From Algoriphagus sp. (lineage in GTDB: Bacteria; Bacteroidota; Bacteroidia; Cytophagales; Cyclobacteriaceae), in contig NZ_JAMWZB010000010.1 of assembly GCF_024305035.1 (NCBI RefSeq), positions 62,001 through 126,000 of the forward strand: a stretch of DNA of 64,000 nt, given 5' to 3'. Shown in pieces: positions 9,901 to 18,320 of the stretch. Within the stretch, counting starts at the first letter, position 1, and the number at the start of each line of letters is the position of its first letter. A model generated the notes under the pieces. The model did not search any database and was not told where the DNA came from. It saw only the letters and a program-made list of their open reading frames with translations. Both the position numbers and the translations under genes were made by a program.

Positions 9901-10148
9901 AAAAGCTCTTCTTCGGATCTAAAAAGAAAGCTGGAATCGAATTGGGTGCTGACGTATTCAATGTGGCTAACTTGCTCAACAAAACCTGGGGGACCAATAA
10001 AATCCTTAGAAATCAAAGCTTGATGACCATCCGAAACTTTGATCCAGAAACTCAGCAATACATTTACGAAATTAATCCGAATGTAGGGGTGGCCAACCCA
10101 GGAGGTACGCCTTATCAGATTCAGGTTTCAGGACGAATTTTCTTCTAA
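6978..10148 (+). CDS. Oar-like TonB-dependent outer membrane receptor
   Basis: A 1056-residue receptor. The signal peptide ends about AQA|QV (residue 29). A carboxypeptidase-regulatory-like beta-sandwich follows (residues 35-115, VSGTVRDDASSPLIGAQIIV). The plug domain covers roughly 125-240 (SSTNYTIDGMTNR, GGIISAVTKTGTNEMQGSAF), and a long beta-barrel ends in the aromatic C-terminus QVSGRIFF. This architecture is the Oar/TonB_dep_Rec_2 type, which imports or exports large substrates such as peptides. No SusD follows; instead an exported phosphodiesterase is encoded 74 bases downstream, after a hairpin. The substrate is unknown, but may be what that enzyme processes. Confidence 0.88.
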   Translation: MKFKTFTKLALGILGLTFHLFLSSEIQAQVVNATVSGTVRDDASSPLIGAQIIVKNELTGFTASTVTTESGKYIISQIPLGTNYTLSVSYFGYASKTLTDIALNQGDNLKFDLQLSEDAQELNEVSVVATSLTNSIDRLGSSTAITAKDMTTLPVNGRNFSSLVNLSPVSNGNNLLGQLFSSTNYTIDGMTNRSPLSSGSTNRGPFSISMEAIREFEVSTNDYDVTNGRSGGGIISAVTKTGTNEMQGSAFMFNRADWLASNFDTRGNRRQDEFSILQYGMTLGGAIIKNKLHYFVAYDGQRDARPLFIADIRTPQDEVRFNLSQESLDRYLQIARSKYGVAESQQTGSFDKIRYSHTAFARLDYQINSKNLLSVRNNFSWDLNSQGVSDNSRINLYEVYGDHLSKANSLLASLRTVLSQNVTNELKIQYLYTLDDGRPSAQLPSQNIPRAIVERVESQVDDRNVNTTIQLGGQRYLPERFESHVYQLVNNLYYNKGKTNYVFGMDLLLNNLTSLATSEFNGRFYFTGLDNFDNLTPYRYAREVALTDPTVQQKVFGGGIYAQSDTDLGNGMNLTLGLRGDYTTYKNAPNFNQTVFDELGLRTDVKTGGFQIQPRFQFTLDINERQRDILRIGAGVFGSALNNYTDVNNLQFDGTKIVAVDITGANVPTPNFPSYRDNPDTAPGVDLLNNPNISPVTTINMNSADLKVPTVYKGNVMYSRIINNRLRVGANFIASFARNNYMYVDRNLVDNPYFRLANEGNRGVFVPAETISTSNGNADWTEGRKTTELGRVLELVSEGRNNTYTMVLDATYRYLRDGEVTLSYTWNDSKDNTSYNGNVANSATLFQAVVDDPRDLSRMTYSNGQYRNKVVFYGTLPSYKGFTLGVRYSGIGGTRYSLVVNGNVNGDFVNSNDLAFVFDPNNTSLPETIRTDMQDVLSNSDNLAMEYIQNSLGQIATRNGGENGFYGNWDLRLAKKLFFGSKKKAGIELGADVFNVANLLNKTWGTNKILRNQSLMTIRNFDPETQQYIYEINPNVGVANPGGTPYQIQVSGRIFF

Positions 10149-10166
10149 AAACCACCAATCCAAGCT

Positions 10167-10210
10167 GGAATTTGGAGTGTCCTTTGGACCTCCAAATTCC
10201 TATTTTATTA
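10167..10210 (+). terminator. Hairpin between receptor and phosphodiesterase genes
   Basis: An 11-base perfect stem (GGAATTTGGAG at 10167-10177 and CTCCAAATTCC at 10190-10200) is followed by TATTTTATTA. The T-tract is weak, so it may be a partial terminator that lowers expression of the downstream enzyme. Confidence 0.55.
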
Positions 10211-10222
10211 ACCCCAACCTTT

Positions 10223-11569
10223 ATGACAAACCTTAAAAAAAATATCCTCATCCTGCTGCTTCTCTGCACTCAGGTTTCTTTGGCCCAAGAGCGGGTGGCC
10301 GAACATGTAGTTTTGATTTCCATTGACGGCTTTAGACCTGATTTTTACCTGGACAAAGCTTGGCCTTCTCCCAACCTACAGGAGATGGCTCAGGGTGGAG
10401 CCCATGCTTTAGGAGTGAATGGCGTTTTCCCCTCAGTTACCTATCCTTCCCATACCACCATTGTCACGGGCAGAACCCCCATTCATCATGGGATTTATTA
10501 CAATGCTCCCTTCGAGCCAGCTGGCCAAACCGGTCGTTGGTACTGGGAAAGTGAAAAGATCCAAGTTCCTACGCTTTGGGATGCAGTTAAGGAACGGGGT
10601 TTAAAATCGGCAAGTTTTATCTGGCCCGTATCTGTGGGAGCACCGATCGATTACAATTTACCGGAGTTTTGGAGTTTGGAGCAAGGCTTTGGCCGGATCG
10701 AACCCATGCGCCAAATGGAAAACCCCAAAGGCTTGCTTGCAGAAATGGAGCTGGAAGTTTTGGGAAAACTCAATGAGCGAACCTTCAATGGAGATTACCT
10801 CAATCGGGAGGATCGGATCGGTGAAATGGCCGGGTACATCCTGGAAACCTACAAGCCCAATTTGATTTCCCTTCACTTAATCGCCACCGATCACTTCCAG
10901 CATGAGGAAGGACGAGAAGGTCCCATGGTTAAAAAATCCTTGGCTGCAACTGATCGGGCTATTGGCAAAATTGTCGAAGCTGCTCAGCGGGCCGGGATTC
11001 TGGATAAGACCACCTTTGTGATCACCGGAGATCATGGTTTTGTCAATATTCACTCTTCCCTTTCCCCAAATGTGTGGTTGGTCGAAGCAGGACTAATGGA
11101 GGATGCCAAAGACAGGGGAGACTGGAAGGCTACCTTTCATACCAGTGGCGCATCGGCATTTTTGCATCTAAAGGATGCGAATGATCAAGCTTCTTTGGAT
11201 CAGGTGAAGCAAATTTTAGAGAACCTCCCGGAAAACTACAAGAAACTATTCCGTGTCGTGGATCGGGCAGAGTTGGATAGGATCGGAGCAGACCCAAATG
11301 CGGCGCTTGCTTTGGCCCCTATTCAGGGAATTTCGTTTTCTTCTTCCAGTACTGGGGATGCCTTAAAACCAGCCAAGGGAGGTACTCATGGATTTTTTCC
11401 TGATTTCAAAGAAATCCAAACCGGTTTTGTAGCTTGGGGAGCAGGTATTATGTCGGATGTGGAAATTCAGGAGATGGATTTGGTCGATGTAGCAGCCGTA
11501 ATTGACTATTTGCTCGATCTGAAGATGGATTTACCTGAAAGCACCTTTTACCCCGGCATTAAGAAATAA
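10223..11569 (+). CDS. Exported nucleotide pyrophosphatase/phosphodiesterase-type enzyme
   Basis: A 448-residue member of the alkaline phosphatase superfamily, NPP type. ATG 10223 is chosen because it gives a clean signal peptide (residues 1-22, ending SLAQ); an in-frame ATG at 10172 would run through the upstream hairpin. Metal-binding motifs appear in family order: Asp in LISIDGFRPD, the nucleophile Thr in VFPSVTYPSHT, ATDHFQH, TGDHGF and GGTHGF. NPP enzymes hydrolyse phosphodiester or pyrophosphate bonds of nucleotides or phospholipids. The periplasmic location and the neighbouring TonB receptor suggest processing of an imported phosphate ester. Confidence 0.88.
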   Translation: MTNLKKNILILLLLCTQVSLAQERVAEHVVLISIDGFRPDFYLDKAWPSPNLQEMAQGGAHALGVNGVFPSVTYPSHTTIVTGRTPIHHGIYYNAPFEPAGQTGRWYWESEKIQVPTLWDAVKERGLKSASFIWPVSVGAPIDYNLPEFWSLEQGFGRIEPMRQMENPKGLLAEMELEVLGKLNERTFNGDYLNREDRIGEMAGYILETYKPNLISLHLIATDHFQHEEGREGPMVKKSLAATDRAIGKIVEAAQRAGILDKTTFVITGDHGFVNIHSSLSPNVWLVEAGLMEDAKDRGDWKATFHTSGASAFLHLKDANDQASLDQVKQILENLPENYKKLFRVVDRAELDRIGADPNAALALAPIQGISFSSSSTGDALKPAKGGTHGFFPDFKEIQTGFVAWGAGIMSDVEIQEMDLVDVAAVIDYLLDLKMDLPESTFYPGIKK

Positions 11570-11603
11570 ATTGGCCTTGAAAGTCAAGATTTAATTAGAA
11601 TTT

Positions 11604-11630
11604 AAAAAGCCCGAAACCATCGGGCTTTTT
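11604..11630. terminator. Bidirectional intrinsic terminator
   Basis: AAAAAGCCCGA - AACCA - TCGGGCTTTTT: a symmetrical stem with A and T flanks on both sides. It lies between the convergent phosphodiesterase gene and the Crp/Fnr gene and can serve both strands. The Crp/Fnr stop codon touches its edge. Confidence 0.85.
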
Positions 11631-12292
11631 TAAACCCGTGCTCTTTTTCGGGAAAAAGGAGAAGTACTCGCTTCTGCTTTCGGCTTTAAGACCTTAGAGA
11701 CCGTCTGACGACTCAGACCAGTCAGATCGGCAATATCCTGAAATGTGCAGAGTTTGAGCAGTTGAACGTTCTTTCCCTGACTATCTACCACCCTTTCCTG
11801 AAAATGAGGCAGAATGCGTCGTACCTTTTCGACCGCACCCATGCTTCTCACCGCAAAGAGCCTATCCTCTGCTCTGCACCAACGACTGACCAGCTGGTAG
11901 TTAAACCATTCCCCAAATTCGGTCACTTCTCTGGTTAATTTCATGAATAGGGAATGCTCGTAGACCCGAAGCCTGACTGGGCACAGGGCCTTGGAAAACT
12001 CTGAAAATTGACCGTTTAAAAATTGTAGATTCCCAAAAAAATCACCGGGTTTGAGAATGTCATAACAAACTTCTTCTCCTTCTGGGGAGTAGCTTCCAAT
12101 TTTGATCACTCCGGCTACGATTTCAAAAATCGGAGTAATGCGCTGTGGAGGCTGGTATAAAAAAGCCCCTTTTTCAATTTCCATCAACCTGATCTCCCCT
12201 AAAATAGTGGAATCCAGCTTTTCCTGAAGAATTTCAAATGGATGGGATCGCATGGCCATTTTTTTCTTATAAAATTCAAGAAAATTGCCCAA
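11630..12292 (-). CDS. Crp/Fnr-family transcriptional regulator
   Basis: A 220-residue protein with an N-terminal cyclic-nucleotide-binding-type beta-barrel (about residues 20-125, including GSYSPEGEEVCYDILKPGDF) and a C-terminal winged helix (about 150-210, FQDIADLTGLSRQTVSKVL). The FNR iron-sulfur cysteines are absent, so it is unlikely to sense oxygen through a cluster. The basic tail KRARV is unusual but short. The gene stands alone between a terminator and a lipoprotein gene; its target is unknown. Confidence 0.85.
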   Translation of the reverse strand: MGNFLEFYKKKMAMRSHPFEILQEKLDSTILGEIRLMEIEKGAFLYQPPQRITPIFEIVAGVIKIGSYSPEGEEVCYDILKPGDFFGNLQFLNGQFSEFSKALCPVRLRVYEHSLFMKLTREVTEFGEWFNYQLVSRWCRAEDRLFAVRSMGAVEKVRRILPHFQERVVDSQGKNVQLLKLCTFQDIADLTGLSRQTVSKVLKPKAEASTSPFSRKRARV

Positions 12293-12385
12293 GGTCTCAA
12301 TTCAGCTCGTCAAACTTCATCACAAGTTAACCTCTGCGATATGATTTCTTAATGGGGCAATTATGGCTACAACTCCTCCGGTAAA

Positions 12386-12796
12386 TTAAGCCAAGCCGTT
12401 TGCCAGTCCCTTAATTGGCCCTGTGGTACAAACTCGACATTCATTGGTTTGACTTTGTTTTAAAACCCCATTGATGTAGATATTGAAGGTAATGTCTTCC
12501 GATGGCTCGCGTTGGACAGTTGAATTACACTCTGGACATTCTACCATGCCATGTATGGTTACCGTTGCGGGGAATTGCTGGGGAATAAACGTAGAAGTCC
12601 ATCCACTTTCGGAAAGCCCTCCTGAGGCTTCAAAAGTATTGATCCGATTTCCATTTTCATCATCATATTCTCCAGACCACTGCACTCCACCACTCGTGAT
12701 TACCTCGTAGGTAACTGTAATTTCAGGTTCTTCATCATTGCTACAGGAAAAACAAAAAGCACTTAATAACAAGAAGATAGAAAGAAAGCGTTTCAT
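12386..12796 (-). CDS. Small lipoprotein with CxxC motifs
   Basis: A 136-residue protein with a lipoprotein signal (MKRFLSIFLLLSAFCFSC, lipid anchor at Cys18) followed by an acidic stretch. The mature part looks like a beta-sandwich and carries two CxxC motifs, CPEC and CRVC, which could form disulfides or bind metal. I do not recognise a named family. The 5' distance to the next gene exceeds 1 kb, so it is probably monocistronic. Confidence 0.75.
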   Translation of the reverse strand: MKRFLSIFLLLSAFCFSCSNDEEPEITVTYEVITSGGVQWSGEYDDENGNRINTFEASGGLSESGWTSTFIPQQFPATVTIHGMVECPECNSTVQREPSEDITFNIYINGVLKQSQTNECRVCTTGPIKGLANGLA

Positions 12797-13829
12797 AAAA
12801 TTGGGATTAAAAGTGATAAGGACTTCCTTCCCTTGATGCTACAAGGATTGAGTAGTTTAGTTTTTTTTGAGTCTCTGGATTTCAGTTGAATAGAAGCCAT
12901 CGAGGGTTCATCGGAAGTCAGTTTAAGAATTGATTCTAAATTAATCCCATCATTTGAGCCAAGTCCCAAGGAAGTTTTTTTACGACATGGTCACTATTTT
13001 GTCGGAATGGAGTTAGTTTTTTGATTAATTGTTTGGTTTTTATGATTTTGGCGGTCAAAGTCAACTGTTTGCCTGGATTAATCAATTTTTGGTAAAAAAG
13101 GAAAAAAGGAAATATTAAAATTCACAAGTTGGGACATGAACCATTTTTTGGTGTCAATGACACTTTTTTGAGTCTAGCTCTTAGGTTTTGGTTAAATAAT
13201 TGGTTTTTCAAATTTTGGCCTATGAAAACCACGATGAACAGGAGAAAATATAGATTCTTTCCTAGGTTGGGAATTGACCATTCGGGAAGTACTATTTTTA
13301 CATCATCAAGTCGCTGCATTTCCAATCGTGGGTTTTTACCATCCCCGAATTGAAAAATAGGTATCCAACTGGAAGAGCAAAGGCTTCTTTTAGGAAGGTT
13401 CTTGATTCGAAATTGAAATTGACTGAGGATTCCAAGATTATGTTATAGAAATAACCCTAGAAGGCCTCAATAAAAAATTCCATGCTTCTAAAAATCAAAG
13501 GCTTGTTTTAGCGTTAAGTGCCGCTTTTCTCAAGGTGTTTTTAATTCTCTATTGGTTTGGGATATTAAAACACATAGATGGTCATCTTTTCTTCTTATAA
13601 AGAATGAAAAAAAGGATGCAGGGTTTTCCGTGGAACTGACTTCTCTGAAAGGTACGCTAGGGAAAAAATCCTAGTAGTTTATGAGTTCAGTAAGCTACCT
13701 CAGGTGGGTTTGAAGCTGAGGGTGAATGACATCTGTTTTTAATCGGCCCATGCGCCAGGGTTATTGCTCAACTTTGAAGAGCTATATTTAGTGTTGAATG
13801 CTGGTTTAAAATCGAATAATCTGTTTTAG
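12797..13829. other. Long non-coding gap
   Basis: About 1030 bases that are AT-rich with frequent stops in all frames. Two overlapping short frames at 13122-13353 lie on opposite strands and have no domain character. Nothing recognisable (transposase remnant, tRNA or terminator) was found. Confidence 0.4.
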
Positions 13830-16277
13830 TTATTCAGACCGGAGGGAGTCCGCTGGATTAGCTTTCGAGGCTTTAACTGTTTTGAAACTGAGCGTTATCA
13901 CAGCAATACTAAAAAGAATCAAGGCCGGAATGAGGATTATTTCCGGTCCAATTTCAATCCTGTAGGCATAATTTTCTAACCAAGAATTGGCTCCAATAAG
14001 GACCAAAGGTATAGCCAAGGCTATTGCCATTCCCAAGAGAACAAGATACTCCCGAGACAAGAGGAGCATGAGATTGCCCCTGCTCGCCCCAAGCACTTTG
14101 CGGACACCCAATTCTTTGACCTTTAAATTTACGGAATAAGAGACCAAGGCAAAGAGACCCAAGCTGGCTATTGAAATGGCCAGCAAGGAAAAAGCAAAAA
14201 AGAGATTTTGGAATTGAAGGTCGGATAGGTACTGTCTGTTGAACGAATCATCTAGAAAAAAGTATTCAAATGGATCATCCGGAAATACGGTGTTATAAGA
14301 ATCTTCGATATGAGCTAGAGTAGAAGGAAGATTATCCAACTGTATGAGAATAGAAAAATAGGCGCCGTATTCCTCTTCGAGTACAAAAAATGTAGGGGTG
14401 TTGGCTTCTTTGAGTGAGCTCCAGTGCACATCTTTGACTACCCCCAGAATTTTTACCTGATAGCTTAAAAACTCCAGCTCTGCTCCCAAAGCCTCCTGTG
14501 GGGAATTAAAGTTAAAAGCCTTAAGTGCAGATTCATTAATAAAGGTGTAGGTCCAACTTTCGTAATTTTCGGGAATGTCTGATTTGGCGAGAAAGTCAAA
14601 CCCAAAAGTCTGCGTAAAATAGGAGTCTGCCAATACCAGATTTGTGGCTACTGTGGCATCCTCGGTTCGATCTGATCGATGGGCGTCTGCTCTAAATTCA
14701 TATCCTTTACTTGGGACTGTACTGGTTGCAGTCACAAAAGAAATGGTAGAGTGACTGGTAAGTAAATTTTTGAGCGCAGCATAGCTCGGGCCCAAGGTTT
14801 CCCCCTTTTCCCGGAGCGATTCTAAAATTACCCTTGGGCCACTCACCACGAGTATTTCTTTCAGATTAATTCCTAAATCTTTCTCTTTAAGAAAATTGAT
14901 CTGCCGATAGACCAAAAACGTTCCTGAAATGAGCAATAGGGAAATGATAAACTGAAATACAATCAAGTACTTTTTCAAAGTTAAGCTTCCTCTTGGACTG
15001 AACTTCGCGTTTTTGAATATCCCGGTAGGTTTGAAAGACGAAAGAATTATTGCCGGGTAACTTGCTGAAAGAAATGACCCCAAAAGAATCATTCCAATGA
15101 ATGATATCCAAAAAATGGAATCCTTGGCTAAGGTAAACTCCAACTCCTGACCCATGATTTGATTCAAAACTGGGAGTAGTAAATGGGCAAGTACTAGCGA
15201 TAGGATACCTGCCAAAAAATTAATTAAAAGGGATTCCATCATAAACTGGAAAATCAATTGACTTTTCACCGCTCCGATGGATTTGCGAACTCCTAATTCT
15301 TTGGTACGGGTCAAAGACTGCGCAGTAAATAGATTGATGGAATTGGTCCAGGCCATCAACAAAATGAAAATGGCTATGATAGAAAAAAAATACACGTTTT
15401 GGATATCTCCGTTATTCCTTGCCAGCTCTCGGGAATAAGTAGAGGTTAAATGAATGTCTTCCAGGGATTGAAACCCTATGTGCCACTCCACCCTTGATTC
15501 GTCTAGGCTTTCTTTTCGGTTTGCTGCCACCAACTCGTCCAATTTCTTGCTGACTTCAGGAAGGTTTGCACTCTCGTTGAGGTTTACGTAGGTTACAAAA
15601 TTATCCCAATCCCAACCCTGGTCAGATTTATATTGCCCGTAATTATCGAGAATATGAGGGAGTGGAAACAAAAAGTCAAACTGCAAATGGCTGTTTGCAG
15701 GAAGTGAGTTCAATACGCCCGTTACCTTAAAAGACCCGCTGAGTACACCTCCACTTAATTGGATAAACTGGCCAATAGGGTTAGGGTCTCCAAAATATTT
15801 GATGGCCATTTCCTCGGTAATCACCGCACTGTTTTTCTCCCGGAATACCGAATGCTTATCCCCATACTTTAAAGAAAAATCGAAAAGGTTTAAAAATGTG
15901 CTGTCCACAAACCATAGCTTATCTTCCAGATGGGGCTCATTTTTTGAAGGATTAGAAACAACCAAGTCTATTTCCAGATCATGAACCCGCACAAAATCCT
16001 TGATTTCAGGGATAGTTTCTTTTCCTCTTGGGCCCAATCCAAAAGTGGTAAATACTCCTTCTCCCTGGTTTTCTCCATTTCTAGTGATGGATTGGGTCAG
16101 TCGATAAGTGTTTTGGGATTTGGAGTGAAAACGATCAAAACTGGTTTCAAAATCCACATACTGATAAATAAGTAAACATACACCCATCCCAACTGCTAGT
16201 CCTAGAATGGTTATAAAGGAAAAAAATGAATTGCGGGATAAATGGCGATAGGCAATTTTCAGATAGTGGTAAACCAT
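13830..16277 (-). CDS. ABC transporter permease of the MacB/FtsX type
   Basis: An 815-residue protein typical of the large two-module permeases of Bacteroidota. The N-terminal helix (ITILGLAVGMGVCLLIYQYV, about 20-40) is followed by a periplasmic MacB-like domain (about 45-285). A first FtsX block of three helices covers about 290-430, a second periplasmic domain about 455-680, and the C-terminal FtsX block about 690-810. The motifs RTKELGVRKSIGA and KVKELGVRKVLGA mark the two repeats. Such permeases work with a LolD/MacB-type ATPase in export or in mechanotransmission; no ATPase gene is adjacent, so the partner must be elsewhere. The substrate is unknown. Confidence 0.9.
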   Translation of the reverse strand: MVYHYLKIAYRHLSRNSFFSFITILGLAVGMGVCLLIYQYVDFETSFDRFHSKSQNTYRLTQSITRNGENQGEGVFTTFGLGPRGKETIPEIKDFVRVHDLEIDLVVSNPSKNEPHLEDKLWFVDSTFLNLFDFSLKYGDKHSVFREKNSAVITEEMAIKYFGDPNPIGQFIQLSGGVLSGSFKVTGVLNSLPANSHLQFDFLFPLPHILDNYGQYKSDQGWDWDNFVTYVNLNESANLPEVSKKLDELVAANRKESLDESRVEWHIGFQSLEDIHLTSTYSRELARNNGDIQNVYFFSIIAIFILLMAWTNSINLFTAQSLTRTKELGVRKSIGAVKSQLIFQFMMESLLINFLAGILSLVLAHLLLPVLNQIMGQELEFTLAKDSIFWISFIGMILLGSFLSASYPAIILSSFKPTGIFKNAKFSPRGSLTLKKYLIVFQFIISLLLISGTFLVYRQINFLKEKDLGINLKEILVVSGPRVILESLREKGETLGPSYAALKNLLTSHSTISFVTATSTVPSKGYEFRADAHRSDRTEDATVATNLVLADSYFTQTFGFDFLAKSDIPENYESWTYTFINESALKAFNFNSPQEALGAELEFLSYQVKILGVVKDVHWSSLKEANTPTFFVLEEEYGAYFSILIQLDNLPSTLAHIEDSYNTVFPDDPFEYFFLDDSFNRQYLSDLQFQNLFFAFSLLAISIASLGLFALVSYSVNLKVKELGVRKVLGASRGNLMLLLSREYLVLLGMAIALAIPLVLIGANSWLENYAYRIEIGPEIILIPALILFSIAVITLSFKTVKASKANPADSLRSE

Positions 16278-17036
16278 GTTGCCTGCATAAAATTTAAAAT
16301 TAGTTTAATCCTTTGCCTAGTTTAGTTTCCATCTTCATGCCAATGAAAGATTGGGTTAAATTCCTATCCGCCAAGCTTTTTCCTAAAGGAAAGGAAATAA
16401 TCGCTCAAAAGTGACCGTTTTCGAACAAAGTTCATTGAGAGATAGATTTGATTTGGGTGAGCGGGAATTTCCAAACGTTGGAATGAAATCGAGCGCATCA
16501 TTTCGTTGAGCCAACTTAGCGAATATAGGCAAGCTTGGGGTTCTTTGTCGTAAAGCAATCAAGGTGGGTTGACTTTTTTCTTAATTATCTAAAAAAAGTG
16601 ACTAATCGAATGTGGAATGCGCTTTCAGCTTAATTTGTCTTGAAAGGTTGCCTCTGATAAGGTCCTCCTTGGGTACTTAAATTGAATGGTGGCCGGCTCC
16701 TCGGCTCCACCGGAATCTTTTCAATGAATTTGCGAGTCGGGGTGGGAATCATTTCTAACCACTGAACTCCGCATTTCGTAGGCTCTTCCCTACTACCACA
16801 TTCGAGGCGGTAAATAAGCTGATACCAAGGAGTTTAGATCTACTTAATAGTCGCAATATTTTTTCTCACCCGAATCGATGGGATTCTGACTTTCGCTTTT
16901 TGAGCAGCCAAGGTATTTTAAAATTCCGAGGGCTACTTTTTGCCAAATCCCCAATTTTTTACCTGTGGAATCCAGAGACAGAAATTATTTCCTACTTTTA
17001 AATCTCATCCTCACCAACCTAGTAACCCTGTTATTC
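16278..17036. other. Non-coding gap
   Basis: About 760 bases between divergent genes. One hairpin-capable stretch occurs near 16688-16711 (GGTGG..CCG / CGG..CCACC), without a T-run. No gene was recognised; a 64-codon minus-strand frame at 16364-16558 has no supporting features. Confidence 0.4.
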
Positions 17037-18317
17037 ATGCTGGCATCCTTGGGATTAATCACCATCGTGGTTTTGCTCTTTTTGGTCATGACCAAAAGGA
17101 CCTCGCCCACCGTAGCCATGATTCTCGTTCCGATCCTTACAGCATTCATCGGTGGTTTCCGACTGGAAATGTTGGACTTTATCACCCAAGGCATTCTTTC
17201 CATCGCTCCAACTGGGGTTATGTTTATCTTCGCCATTCTTTTTTTCGGGGTGCTGATGGATGCAGGAACCTTCAAGCCCATGATCAGAGGAATTTTGAAA
17301 CTGGCGGGAAATGATCCCGCAAAAGTTGCTGTGGGCTCAGCCATTTTAGCCATGATTGTACACCTGGACGGTTCCGGGGCAAGTACCTTTCTTATCGCCG
17401 TGCCTGCCTTTCTTCCAGTCTACGATCAGCTTCAAATGAAGCGGACCACCTTGGCCTGCATCGTGGCCTTGGCAGCCGGGACGATGAATATTCTCCCTTG
17501 GGGTGGCCCTACGATTCGGGCTGCCGCTGCGTTGGAGGTTCCGGTTACTGATTTGTTTAATCCTATGCTGGTACCCGTAGTAGTGGGCTTAATTTCAGTG
17601 ATTCTCATTGCATACATTCTTGGGAAAAAGGAACGGGTAACCCGTAGTCCGGGACTGGAACAAAACAGCCTAGAAGAAGACAGCAACGAATGGGAGAGAC
17701 CCCGACTTTTCTGGTTTAATATCCTGATGATCTTCCTCACGGTGGCTGTTTTGGTTTCGGGAATGGCTCCCCCACACCTCATCTTTATGATCGCTTTTGC
17801 GACTGCTATCTCCATCAATTATCCCAAAGTCAAAGATCAAGCAAGCCGAATCAACGCCCATGCCCAATCGGTGGTGCTCATGGTCAGCATTCTCTTTGCT
17901 GCTGGCTGTTTAATCGGAATAATGAAAGGCTCGGGCATGATAGAAGCCATGGCTGAAGCCGCCGTGGTCCGTATTCCGGACAGGGTGGGAAATCACCTTC
18001 CCCTCGTGGTGGGCCTCGCTGCCATGCCCGCTAGTTTGTTATTTGATCCGGATTCCTTCTATTTTGGGATTGTACCCATCCTTTCGACTACCGCTGTCCA
18101 CTTTGGTGGGGATCCCATTGAAATTGGGCGGGCGGCTATCATGGGACAAATGACCACCGGCTTTCCGGTCAGTCCTTTAACCGGGGCTACCTTTTTGCTC
18201 ATCGGGTTGGCCGGCGTGGACTTGGGAACCCATCAGCGAAAAACCATTCCCTATGCGTTTTTGGTCAGTATCATCATCTTAATTACCTCCCTACTCGTAG
18301 GAGCGATTACCTTGTAA
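17037..18317 (+). CDS. CitMHS-family organic acid transporter
   Basis: A 426-residue protein with about eleven membrane helices. The start MLASLGLITIVVLLFLVMTK at ATG 17037 matches family N-termini; an upstream in-frame GTG at 16965 would add 24 residues that do not fit. VHLDGSGASTFLIAVPAFLPVY, ILPWGGPT, FDPDSFYFGIVPIL and GFPVSPLTGATFLL are characteristic of CitMHS citrate-metal:proton symporters and related carriers. It is followed three bases later by an AtuA-type pair, so it likely imports the acid that this enzyme handles. Citrate itself is only one possibility. Confidence 0.88.
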   Translation: MLASLGLITIVVLLFLVMTKRTSPTVAMILVPILTAFIGGFRLEMLDFITQGILSIAPTGVMFIFAILFFGVLMDAGTFKPMIRGILKLAGNDPAKVAVGSAILAMIVHLDGSGASTFLIAVPAFLPVYDQLQMKRTTLACIVALAAGTMNILPWGGPTIRAAAALEVPVTDLFNPMLVPVVVGLISVILIAYILGKKERVTRSPGLEQNSLEEDSNEWERPRLFWFNILMIFLTVAVLVSGMAPPHLIFMIAFATAISINYPKVKDQASRINAHAQSVVLMVSILFAAGCLIGIMKGSGMIEAMAEAAVVRIPDRVGNHLPLVVGLAAMPASLLFDPDSFYFGIVPILSTTAVHFGGDPIEIGRAAIMGQMTTGFPVSPLTGATFLLIGLAGVDLGTHQRKTIPYAFLVSIIILITSLLVGAITL

Positions 18318-18320
18318 ATT

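Noticed and set aside
13122..13353. Two overlapping short frames on opposite strands
   Set aside because: Both are AT-rich with unusual composition (many Phe, Lys, Asn) and no start context; they look like chance frames in intergenic DNA.
16364..16558. 64-codon minus-strand frame in the gap before the CitMHS gene
   Set aside because: No domain, no signal peptide and no credible start region.
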